A stretch of DNA of 5,710 nucleotides from Deltaproteobacteria bacterium. Its GTDB lineage: Bacteria > Desulfobacterota_B > Binatia > UBA9968. Below are positions 1-5,564 of the stretch, piece after piece; the first letter of the stretch is position 1; every line of letters starts with the position of its first letter. The stretch spans positions 1-5,710 of the forward strand of contig JAPUHZ010000291.1 in the NCBI GenBank assembly GCA_027297485.1, given 5' to 3'. The position numbers and the translations under genes were made by a program. Below the pieces are notes generated by a model. That model worked only from the letters and a program-made list of their open reading frames with translations, was not told the DNA's origin and made no database searches.

Positions 1-147
1 GGGAAGATAGAGGCGATATCGCTCGCTGAATGTTTCCCCCTTGAGTCTCGCCCAGATTCCTATATCCTGAGACAGTAACGCCCGCAGTATTTGTCTCTTG
101 GTTTCGCTTTCTCACTGAGACGGGATCCTTCTAGTTGAGGGTTAGAT

Positions 148-402
148 ATGTCGATCTCCGCCGATTGGGTTAATTTTACCGCCTTATTTATCATCTTTCT
201 TGGCGCATTGGTTCTGTTGTTTTCTTTGGGAACAACGATGTCTCGCCTCGGCTTTTTCCTTCTGCTAGTCGGTTTTCTAATACAACTACTTCTCGCCTCA
301 AGTCCGTTGCTATCAAAGTACGGCCTCGCACAAAAGTACGATTTCCCAAAATGGTGTCCACAAAGTGTCCACATCGAGATTCAGTCACAACAACTAGGGT
401 GA
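148..402 (+). CDS. Small two-helix membrane protein of unknown function
   Basis: I do not recognise this 84-residue protein. It shows two strongly hydrophobic segments at about residues 9-29 and 33-53, separated by a short turn with an Arg (TTMSR), then a more polar tail of about 30 residues ending in QSQQLG. That is the profile of a small two-pass inner-membrane protein. The ATG is preceded by GAGG at 137-140, seven bases upstream, which is a usable ribosome binding site and the main reason for calling it real. The stop lies 10 bp before a mobile-element-like repeat, so the original C-terminus could have been altered by that insertion. An overlapping minus-strand frame (60-374) gives a Cys/Arg-rich, non-domain-like protein and is judged a shadow. 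No partner gene is visible upstream. Existence is moderately supported; function is unknown. Confidence 0.5.
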   Translation: MSISADWVNFTALFIIFLGALVLLFSLGTTMSRLGFFLLLVGFLIQLLLASSPLLSKYGLAQKYDFPKWCPQSVHIEIQSQQLG

Positions 403-412
403 AGGCTGGAAA

Positions 413-598
413 CTAATACAAACGCAGTAAGTAAGGTTACATTTCCCCGGTGGAAGGAGCCTTCAGGCCGAGGGAAATGGGCGTGATTATTCCTACCGTC
501 TGGGCCTGCACCAAGCCTCAGGTTCGGTTCCCTCGTCCTTCAGTCTCCTTCCCCTCGGAATAGCTTCAATGTAACAAATTTAAATACGTTTGTATTAG
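413..598 (-). mobile_element. 186-bp MITE-like element with long imperfect terminal inverted repeats (copy 1)
   Basis: The ends are a perfect 12-bp inverted repeat: CTAATACAAACG at 413-424 and its complement at 587-598. The symmetry continues inward through GTTACATT near each end and a 24-bp block (452-475 against 529-552) matching at about 20 positions. The two arms enclose about 53 bp of unique centre, so a single strand could fold into a long imperfect hairpin. It has no coding capacity. AAA flanks both sides (410-412 and 599-601), a possible but low-complexity target duplication. Positions 482-598 recur inverted at 5561-5676, which shows this is a dispersed repeat. The strand is given so that copy 2 reads as plus. 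It is most likely a non-autonomous transposable element; a terminator-like or REP-like repeat is the alternative. The family is not identified. Confidence 0.7.
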
Positions 599-623
599 AA
601 ACGTTGATTGAATATTAGCATAC

Positions 624-641
624 CCTGCGGCTAGCCGCGGG
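624..641. repeat. GC-rich near-perfect palindrome
   Basis: Positions 627-638 are a perfect 12-bp palindrome (GCGGCTAGCCGC). One G-T wobble and two further C-G pairs extend it to 18 nt. It lies just downstream of the 413-598 element and opens a hairpin-rich stretch before the cytochrome gene. No T-run follows it, so it is not a standard terminator. Its role is unknown. Confidence 0.55.
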
Positions 642-660
642 CACATAACCGGTGGGGTTT

Positions 661-737
661 CCAAAGGGGAGAAGCGGTAGCTCTTCCCCCATAGATCTTC
701 CCTTGGGCCGACCTCGGGGTTTCAAACCCCGTGGTCG
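661..737 (+). other. Hairpin-rich non-coding leader segment
   Basis: This part of the gene-free stretch between the repeat element and the cytochrome c gene can form several stems. GGGGAGAAG at 666-674 can pair with CTCTTCCCC at 681-689. Alternatively CCAAAGGG near 661 can pair with CCCTTGG near 700-706. A very strong stem with 14-nt arms at 709-722 and 724-737 has only one mismatch around GGGTTTCAAACCC. The two mutually exclusive pairings upstream of a gene are compatible with a structured 5' leader, but no known riboswitch is recognised. The strong stem also resembles a tRNA T-arm, yet no acceptor, D or anticodon arm fits around it. The structure is seen directly; function is inference. Confidence 0.4.
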
Positions 738-738
738 A

Positions 739-744
739 TATAAT
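739..744 (+). promoter_or_regulatory. Perfect TATAAT, possible -10 box for the cytochrome c gene
   Basis: TATAAT lies 68 bp before the cytochrome ATG, immediately after the strong 709-737 stem. At 16-18 bp spacing the -35 position is occupied by the G-rich arm of that stem and has no match to TTGACA. It could be an activator-dependent promoter or chance in an AT-rich patch. Confidence 0.25.
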
Positions 745-812
745 TTGATATGAAGTGAGGCACGGACCCTCATCGAGTTGCGGTTGGCAAGACTATAAAG
801 TAAATTGACGGT

Positions 813-1157
813 ATGGGTGCGAGATGGTTTTTTCTTTTTCTTCTTACGCTTCTACTCAGTGCCTGCACAAAGGATTCGAATTCGCCTACAAAAACAGCTC
901 AGGGGGGAGATGCAAGACGAGGTAGGGGGATTTATCTTTCCAGCTGTGTCGCTTGCCACAATAGGGATCCCTCCAAAGACGGCGCAACCGGTCCGGCAAT
1001 CACAGGCGCCTCACGTGAACTACTTGAGGCCAGGGTCCTTCGGGCAAGCTATCCCCCAGGCTATACCCCCAAACGGAAGAGCTCTCTGATGCAAGCAAGA
1101 CCCTATCTCAGGTCCGCTATTGCCGACCTTGCTGCTTTTCTCAATTCTTCTTCTTAA
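813..1157 (+). CDS. Lipoprotein monohaem cytochrome c
   Basis: This is a 114-residue small class I-like cytochrome c that should carry electrons on the outer face of the cytoplasmic membrane. Residues 4-17 form a hydrophobic signal ending in the lipobox LLSA before Cys18, so signal peptidase II processing and lipid anchoring are expected. A low-complexity linker follows. The haem motif CVACH is at 45-49 (Cys45, Cys48, axial His49). GPAITG near 60-65 resembles the conserved loop after the haem site. Met93 in SLMQARPYL is the likely distal ligand, followed by a C-terminal helix (IADLAAFL), so the domain is complete though short. The start is preceded only by a weak GACGG, but the signal peptide begins at once, which supports it. 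The gene converges on the PuuD-like gene with stops 4 bp apart. Full-length PuuD proteins carry a C-terminal cytochrome c, so the two may work together. The partner is inferred; the cytochrome call is firm. Confidence 0.9.
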   Translation: MGARWFFLFLLTLLLSACTKDSNSPTKTAQGGDARRGRGIYLSSCVACHNRDPSKDGATGPAITGASRELLEARVLRASYPPGYTPKRKSSLMQARPYLRSAIADLAAFLNSSS

Positions 1158-1161
1158 GCTC

Positions 1162-1863
1162 TCAGATAATGACCAAAAATAGCAAGTAGAGAACTGCTGT
1201 GAGAATAAATCCAGACCAGAGAGTCCCGGATACCGAATCCAAGGGTTTCTTGGTTGCACCTTGTGTTCCAACAAGGCAATTGAGTTCGACTGCCACTATA
1301 ATCACAGTAGAGATAATGAGCAGCCAAAAGGCCGTCCCGCTGTCTGCCCCTCCTGCCAATGATGGATAGTGACTAGCAGCCCCCATGTAGAAAAGCATGG
1401 GGATCGAGAATAAGGTGTTGGTCCTGGATGCAAGAGCTGCCCTACGGGCACAGCCCGCCGCCTCAGGATCCGCTTGCCCTCCCTGCGCCACCTGCGTGGC
1501 AGACGCAATGACCACCTTCTGCTTCGGCCAGATAACTAGCCAAACGTTGAGAAACATCAGTGTCCCCATCAGGCCGCCTATGCTTATCGCCAATCCATAG
1601 GAGGATGTAGAAAAGACAGTGCTTCCCATTTCACCCAGACGGTGCATATAGATTAAAATCCCAGATAGGAAAGTAAACATAGCCCCCCAACGGAACCACC
1701 AGAGAGCCCGGGGGACTAGTTTTTGGACCGCTCCACTTCTTACAGGGGCTTCAGTCTCGGCAAAAAACGGCGTCTGGACGAGATTGAAATAGTATAGGAG
1801 ACCAATCCAGGTAATACCCGCAAGAAAGTGAATCCAGCGCAAAATAAAAAGATACAGCTCCAT
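1162..1863 (-). CDS. Urate oxidase N-terminal domain-like (PuuD-type) membrane protein
   Basis: This is a 233-residue polytopic membrane protein. Hydrophobic segments lie at about 4-25, 57-75, 86-110, 150-165, 175-195 and 212-232. Signature stretches match the Urate_ox_N/PuuD family as I know it: RWIHFLAGITWIG near 9-21, ALWWFRWGA at 53-61, LNVWLVIWPKQKVVIA at 105-120, and SRTNTLFSIPMLFYM with His165 shortly after. His12, His74 and His165 are candidate haem or metal ligands. Full PuuD proteins oxidise urate and end in a cytochrome c domain; this one stops after the membrane part. Stand-alone versions are widespread and their substrate is unproven, so urate oxidation should not be assumed. The neighbouring lipoprotein cytochrome c (convergent, 4 bp away) could supply the missing domain. 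The ATG has a strong ribosome binding site, AGGAGG-like, at 1871-1877. A promoter and dyad lie just upstream. Confidence 0.8.
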   Translation of the reverse strand: MELYLFILRWIHFLAGITWIGLLYYFNLVQTPFFAETEAPVRSGAVQKLVPRALWWFRWGAMFTFLSGILIYMHRLGEMGSTVFSTSSYGLAISIGGLMGTLMFLNVWLVIWPKQKVVIASATQVAQGGQADPEAAGCARRAALASRTNTLFSIPMLFYMGAASHYPSLAGGADSGTAFWLLIISTVIIVAVELNCLVGTQGATKKPLDSVSGTLWSGFILTAVLYLLFLVII

Positions 1864-1870
1864 GATCCTG

Positions 1871-1877
1871 CCCTCCT
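1871..1877 (-). promoter_or_regulatory. Strong ribosome binding site of the PuuD-like gene
   Basis: On the minus strand AGGAGGG sits seven bases before the ATG at 1861-1863. It is the clearest Shine-Dalgarno sequence in the window and fixes this start. Confidence 0.8.
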
Positions 1878-1905
1878 TCTACCCCTTTCATTGATTTCAA
1901 AGGGT

Positions 1906-1924
1906 TTGTAAAAATTTACTACAA
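1906..1924 (-). promoter_or_regulatory. Operator-like dyad near the expected transcription start
   Basis: Positions 1906-1924 form a 19-bp imperfect dyad with TTGTA and TACAA at the ends and an AT-rich centre (seven of nine half-site positions symmetric). It lies just downstream of the predicted -10 box, about where a repressor would block the PuuD-like gene. I cannot assign a regulator family. Confidence 0.35.
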
Positions 1925-1932
1925 GGTTCGTT

Positions 1933-1962
1933 CTTATATTAATGGAAGGTCCCAGTTGTCAA
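1933..1962 (-). promoter_or_regulatory. Sigma70-type promoter for the PuuD-like gene
   Basis: On the minus strand a perfect TTGACA (1957-1962) is separated by 18 bp from TATAAG (1933-1938), a five-of-six match to TATAAT. Transcription would start near 1926, giving a leader of about 60 nt before the ATG. The hairpin upstream at 1989-2008 would insulate it from the LON-domain gene, so the two minus-strand genes are probably separate units. Confidence 0.65.
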
Positions 1963-1988
1963 GTGGAAAATCGGCTTGATTTGCAGTT

Positions 1989-2008
1989 AAAAATGAAGGT
2001 CCACCTTC
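1989..2008 (-). terminator. Short intrinsic-terminator-like hairpin after the LON-domain gene
   Basis: Read on the minus strand, GAAGG and CCTTC pair around a TGGA loop (1995-2008), followed after one base by five T (1989-1993). It lies about 40 bp beyond the stop of the LON-domain gene. The stem is only 5 bp, so termination may be partial. Confidence 0.45.
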
Positions 2009-2046
2009 TTCTCTCCTGACAAACTCTTTAAAATTAGGCACTTCCT

Positions 2047-2730
2047 TTAATGGTGAGGTTTCCGATCCTTGGATTCCCGAAAGCCCTCAAAAGCGGTCCC
2101 TTTCTCGACGACCTTAAAATGAAGCACGTTAAGGAGGTAAGTGGCCCGTTCCTCTAACGATTTTGCCTCAAGCAGACTCTGTTTTTCCAGGATTGAGACA
2201 TCTAAAGAAAAACAACATAGGTTCAACCAGGTCTCCTCGTTCAAAGATGGGTCTCTTAGAATTTTCACAAGATCCGATTCTTCTTCTATGATCTGCGGTA
2301 CAAGATCTAAGATCTCCCTCTTCATAGAAACCGGGAAAACCTGTTCCGATGCCTTTGGCTCTTCTCTGAAGAGCACCTTTGCCTGACGATAGGGCGTTTG
2401 GTCAAGAATATGTTCCTGAATCTCGTATTCCCTAACGCCGTAAAGAACAATATTGTAACGCCCATCAGGGAGCGGGGTAACGCTAACGATCTCCCCTACG
2501 CAGCCTACGGGATAGATATCCGGATTCCCGGAATAACTCTTTTCCCAACCCCCTCGTAACACGGCCATCCCGATCAGCCGCTGATTTGCCATCGCATCCT
2601 TAACCATCTTCCTGTACCGCGGCTCGAAGATGTGCAAAGGGAGATGAACCTTCGGGAAAAGGACCACCTTCGATAAAGGAAAAACAGGAACGACCCGTGC
2701 CGGACTAAGACTGTTTTGTTCCTCACTCAC
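2047..2730 (-). CDS. Stand-alone LON substrate-binding (N-terminal) domain protein
   Basis: This 227-residue protein matches the N-terminal substrate-recognition domain of Lon protease. The first conserved block runs from VVPVFPLSKVVLFPK (13-27) to LPLHIFEPRYRKMV (30-43). Next come GCVGEI (76-81) and DGRYNIVLYGVREYEI (89-104), then a helical part with EKQSLLEAKSLEERATYLL (182-200). It has no AAA+ Walker motifs and no Ser-Lys protease domain, so it cannot be a protease by itself. Free-standing proteins of this type are common and poorly characterised; substrate binding or an adaptor role is inference. It is expected in the cytoplasm, as no signal is seen. The start is GTG at 2728-2730: an in-frame TGA lies nine bases upstream and the domain begins about 12 residues in, so no earlier start is possible. 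No clear ribosome binding site is visible. The gene is divergent from the polyprenyl synthase gene. Confidence 0.88.
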   Translation of the reverse strand: MSEEQNSLSPARVVPVFPLSKVVLFPKVHLPLHIFEPRYRKMVKDAMANQRLIGMAVLRGGWEKSYSGNPDIYPVGCVGEIVSVTPLPDGRYNIVLYGVREYEIQEHILDQTPYRQAKVLFREEPKASEQVFPVSMKREILDLVPQIIEEESDLVKILRDPSLNEETWLNLCCFSLDVSILEKQSLLEAKSLEERATYLLNVLHFKVVEKGTAFEGFRESKDRKPHH

Positions 2731-2769
2731 TTTGATTCAGGCTGACCTTGGAGATCCTGAGTTGAATCT

Positions 2770-3927
2770 TTGGCTATTACTAACACAGGGGGCTCGTTCC
2801 GTTCAACTAGCATTGAGCTTGACCTATCTTCCGATCTGTGCCATTTTGCCTCTCATCTAGATCGAGCAATGGAGCCCCTTCTGTTTCAGGAAAGCAAAAG
2901 AAAAACGCCAAATCCTTCTTTTTTGGCAGATATTGTCGGCAAGCTGCCCTCTTTCATGGGGGCCATCGATCCCTTCAACTCCGTAGCCGAAGAATTGGAG
3001 CTAGTGGAGCAAAAGCTTGCTCGCTCCATTCATTCTTCTGAACACATGCTGACAGATATCTCCTCACACCTCATCCATGGAGGCGGAAAAAGGGTCCGTC
3101 CTATGATTACCCTACTCGCCTTTAAGGTGTTTGGGGGGGAAAGAATTGACGGCGTAGACGATATAGTGGATATTGCTACCGCTATAGAGCTGATCCATAC
3201 AGCCACCTTACTTCACGACGATATTATCGACGGCGGTGAGATCCGACGCGGGAAGGAATCCGCCTTCAAGAGGTTTGGACTTAAAGCTACCCTAGTAGCG
3301 GGTGATTTCCTTTTCATTAAAGCTTTTGAGTTTGCAGGAAAATTTGACGAGACAGTAGTTCAGTGGACTGCAGATGCTTGCACTCACTTAACCGAGGGAG
3401 AAATGCTCCAAGATTTCTTCAACCGAAACCCAGCGGTCACCGTTAAAGATTATTTGGAAATTGTAAAGCGGAAAACGGCCTCACTATTTCAAACCGGGGC
3501 CAAGGTAGGCGCTTACTTGGCCGGGGCCAGTCCATCCCTAGTCGAAGAGGTAGGTCATTATGGTCTTAATCTGGGGATTGCCTTTCAAATGATCGACGAC
3601 GTGTTAGACGTGGTAGGACACAAGGGGCTTTTGGGCAAACCCACAGGAATGGATCTGCGCGATGGCAATCCGTCTCTTCCGATTATCCTAGCCTTAAAAG
3701 AAGGACAGAAGGCCGTTGCAGAGGCCTTCGAGTGCAGCCACCCAACAGACGAAAAGATCCAAGAAGCCATTCAAGCTATTCGCCACGGAACAGCGATCCA
3801 TCAGGCGAAAGCCTTCTCCAAAAGCTATGCGCAGCAGGCATTCAAGCCCATTAAAAAACTCCCCCCCTCGCTTTACCGCAATGGACTCAAGACTCTGGTT
3901 CAGCTAATTATTGAAAGAGATTTTTGA
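2770..3927 (+). CDS. Long-chain (E)-polyprenyl diphosphate synthase
   Basis: This enzyme condenses isopentenyl diphosphate units onto an allylic primer to make the isoprenoid tail of menaquinone or ubiquinone in the cytosol. Numbering from the TTG at 2770, the motifs are GGGKRVRP (104-111), the first Asp-rich motif DDIID (150-154) followed by RR (159-160), and the second DDVLD (276-280). GKPTGMDLRDGNPSLP (289-304) follows. The fifth residue before the first Asp motif is Ala145, a small residue, as in long-chain synthases rather than FPP synthase. Chain length cannot be read. The start is doubtful: TTG at 2770 adds about 62 residues of non-family sequence and leaves only 39 bp to the divergent gene. 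ATG at 2869 (residue 34) or 2956 (residue 63, MGAIDPFNSV) fits the usual family start better, although none has a good ribosome binding site. It is followed 60 bp later by the methyltransferase gene, probably in one operon. Confidence 0.93.
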   Translation: MAITNTGGSFRSTSIELDLSSDLCHFASHLDRAMEPLLFQESKRKTPNPSFLADIVGKLPSFMGAIDPFNSVAEELELVEQKLARSIHSSEHMLTDISSHLIHGGGKRVRPMITLLAFKVFGGERIDGVDDIVDIATAIELIHTATLLHDDIIDGGEIRRGKESAFKRFGLKATLVAGDFLFIKAFEFAGKFDETVVQWTADACTHLTEGEMLQDFFNRNPAVTVKDYLEIVKRKTASLFQTGAKVGAYLAGASPSLVEEVGHYGLNLGIAFQMIDDVLDVVGHKGLLGKPTGMDLRDGNPSLPIILALKEGQKAVAEAFECSHPTDEKIQEAIQAIRHGTAIHQAKAFSKSYAQQAFKPIKKLPPSLYRNGLKTLVQLIIERDF

Positions 3928-3987
3928 CCGGCCTAAGAAAAATATCTTCCAACAGACTCTCTAATCCTGTTCGCTTGTAGGTCCATT

Positions 3988-4728
3988 ATGTCTCCATCCC
4001 AGGATCAGCGCCAAGAGTTTATTCAAAACATATTTAACCGTATTGCTCAGCGCTACGATCTGCTTAACCGCGTTATTAGCTTTCATCTCGACAGCCTCTG
4101 GAGGAAAAAGGCCGTCAAGGCATTAGCCCTAAAGAGCAGTGATAGGCTCGTTTTGGACCTCGGGACCGGGACAGGCGATCTTGCCCTAGCCGCCGCAAGA
4201 GAGATAGAAGAAAACGGGAGGATCTTGGGATTAGATTTTTCTCTAGAAATGCTTCGAGTTGCCCAGAAAAAAAAACGTAGGCTCAGCTACGGCCGAAAAA
4301 CAGTTTACGTCTTGGGGACTGCGCTAGTCCCTCCTTTTAAAGATGAAGCCTTTGATGCAATTATGACAGCCTTTGTCCTGCGCAATATCCCCGATCTCAC
4401 TCTTTTTTTTCTTCAGGCCTATCGCCTTTTAAAGCCCGGAGGAAGACTCGTATCCCTGGACATGTTTCCTCCCTCCGGGGCCCCTTTTTCTCTCTTCTAC
4501 TCCTTTTACTTCTACCGCCTCGTCCCATGGATCGGCGCAGGATTAGCCTATAACCGCGCCGCCTACCAATACCTCTCTGACTCCGTAAGGACTTTTGTCC
4601 CGCCTGAGACTATTGCCGAGGTCATCCACCAGGCAGGCTTCGAAAAAGTAAGAATCCAGAGGTTTCTCAGAGGAGCTGTCTGCCTCCACATAGGGGAAAG
4701 GCCTCTCCGATCAACAACGCGGGCTTAA
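3988..4728 (+). CDS. ubiE: Demethylmenaquinone/ubiquinone C-methyltransferase UbiE (MenG)
   Basis: This 246-residue protein is a SAM-dependent class I methyltransferase. It methylates the quinone ring of demethylmenaquinone, or in ubiquinone makers 2-polyprenyl-6-methoxy-1,4-benzoquinol. Family features are FNRIAQRYDLLNRVISF (16-32), SAM motif I LDLGTGTGDLA (56-66), the acidic residue after strand 2 in LDFSLEML (82-89), the UbiE signature AFVLRNIPD (128-136; often GLRN in relatives), LKPGGRL (148-154), and YQYLSDSVRTFVPPE (193-207) near the C-terminus. Length is typical. The start is the ATG at 3988, with only a weak TAGGT at 3978-3982. The synthase gene upstream makes the tail of the same substrate, so a quinone operon is likely; menaquinone against ubiquinone cannot be decided here. 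A 9-A run (4267-4275) and an 8-T run (4403-4410) are in frame and harmless as read. The next gene starts 5 bp after the stop. Confidence 0.95.
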   Translation: MSPSQDQRQEFIQNIFNRIAQRYDLLNRVISFHLDSLWRKKAVKALALKSSDRLVLDLGTGTGDLALAAAREIEENGRILGLDFSLEMLRVAQKKKRRLSYGRKTVYVLGTALVPPFKDEAFDAIMTAFVLRNIPDLTLFFLQAYRLLKPGGRLVSLDMFPPSGAPFSLFYSFYFYRLVPWIGAGLAYNRAAYQYLSDSVRTFVPPETIAEVIHQAGFEKVRIQRFLRGAVCLHIGERPLRSTTRA

Positions 4729-4733
4729 TAACC

Positions 4734-5564
4734 ATGCAGGCATTTCCAGGTAGTTTTCTGCTCCTTTTTTATCAGATTGCCTTGGGGGGGCTGTTTGCTA
4801 TAGCAGCGACTCCATTTCATGAACTGGAGCGGGGATTTTTCAAATCGACGGCAGGAGTCCTGTTTATCTTCAGTCTCTTAGGTCTCTTAGGTAAAGTTCA
4901 GCTTTACTATAAATCTCTTCCTGGGGGGATAGACCTTGGCATGGGAGCCGAGATGATTTTTTACATCCTTTTCGTTCTTTTTTTTGCCCTTTATCTCTTC
5001 TCCCTCTGGGGAGAACATACTCTCTTTAGGGCTCGAACTTTCTCTTTTTCTCTCTTGGTAGGTCTGACAGGGCTAGCCCTGAGCTCGCACAGTTTTTACC
5101 AAGCACCCTTCTGGTCGTTCGAAACCCTCCTCTATCCTGTGAGCTTTTTCTTATCCGCCCTTCTCTTAGGAGGAGTGACTGTTGGCATGCTGATCGGTCA
5201 CTGGTATTTGATCGATACAGGCCAAAGCATTGACCCTTTTGTCCGTATTTTTCGGTTCTTTGTCATCTCCCTAATTGTCCAAACTATCTTTCTATCCACT
5301 CTACCGCTATGGCTCTATCTTCTGGGAACCGCAAATACGGTCTTGAGTCTCCAACGGCTTTGGGAGGACCATCTCTTTCTCCTTTCGAGCCGCCTATTGG
5401 TAGCTCAGGTCGGTCCGTTAATCTTATCCTATATGATATGGAGGACTTTGAAGATACCCCACACTATGGCTGCAACAGGACTCTTTTACATTGCCCTTCT
5501 TGGGGTATTTGTAGGGGAGATCTTAGGAAGACAAATCTTGGCTCTGACTTCCCTTCCCTTCTAA
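4734..5564 (+). CDS. Eight-helix integral membrane protein, quinone-operon associated, function unknown
   Basis: I do not recognise this 276-residue protein with confidence. It has about eight hydrophobic segments, near 8-28, 37-55, 72-92, 103-119, 133-157, 173-195, 218-236 and 246-264. The most distinctive motif is GMLIGHWYLI (151-160), with His156 at a helix end; His29 in TPFHELERGFF and His119 are further candidate ligands. The ending GEILGRQILAL loosely recalls C-terminal helices of DmsC/NrfD-type quinol-interacting anchors, but this is weak. It starts 5 bp after ubiE without a Shine-Dalgarno sequence, so translational coupling is expected. Position after a polyprenyl synthase and UbiE suggests a quinone-linked or electron-transfer role (inference). 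The final bases lie at the edge of a repeat element: its stop TAA (5562-5564) is inside the element's terminal CTAATAC, so the original C-terminus may have been a few residues different. Confidence 0.82.
   Translation: MQAFPGSFLLLFYQIALGGLFAIAATPFHELERGFFKSTAGVLFIFSLLGLLGKVQLYYKSLPGGIDLGMGAEMIFYILFVLFFALYLFSLWGEHTLFRARTFSFSLLVGLTGLALSSHSFYQAPFWSFETLLYPVSFFLSALLLGGVTVGMLIGHWYLIDTGQSIDPFVRIFRFFVISLIVQTIFLSTLPLWLYLLGTANTVLSLQRLWEDHLFLLSSRLLVAQVGPLILSYMIWRTLKIPHTMAATGLFYIALLGVFVGEILGRQILALTSLPF

Noticed and set aside
60..374. Minus-strand open frame of 104 codons
   Set aside because: It is antisense to the small hydrophobic gene, has an arbitrary Arg/Lys/Cys-rich composition and shows no domain; the plus-strand frame has the ribosome binding site and helices.
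661..720. AAAGGGGAGAAGC resembles the conserved GGGGAGUAGC loop of yybP-ykoY manganese riboswitches
   Set aside because: The closing strand lies only about 30 nt away, leaving no room for the aptamer's other helices and its second conserved loop, and the downstream gene is a cytochrome rather than a metal exporter.
709..737. Possible tRNA T-arm or intrinsic terminator
   Set aside because: No acceptor, D or anticodon arms can be laid around the stem, and it is followed by GATATAATTTG rather than a T-run.
805..1089. Overlapping plus-strand frame of 94 codons
   Set aside because: It is a shifted shadow of the cytochrome c gene, whose lipobox and CVACH motif are in the other frame.
4267..4410. 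Nine-A and eight-T runs in ubiE as possible programmed slippage or frameshift
   Set aside because: The frame continues intact through both and the protein keeps all family motifs to a normal C-terminus.
599..5560. Composite transposon carrying the whole inner segment
   Set aside because: The ends are inverted repeats but no transposase is present, and the cargo includes housekeeping-type quinone genes, so two separate insertions are the simpler reading.
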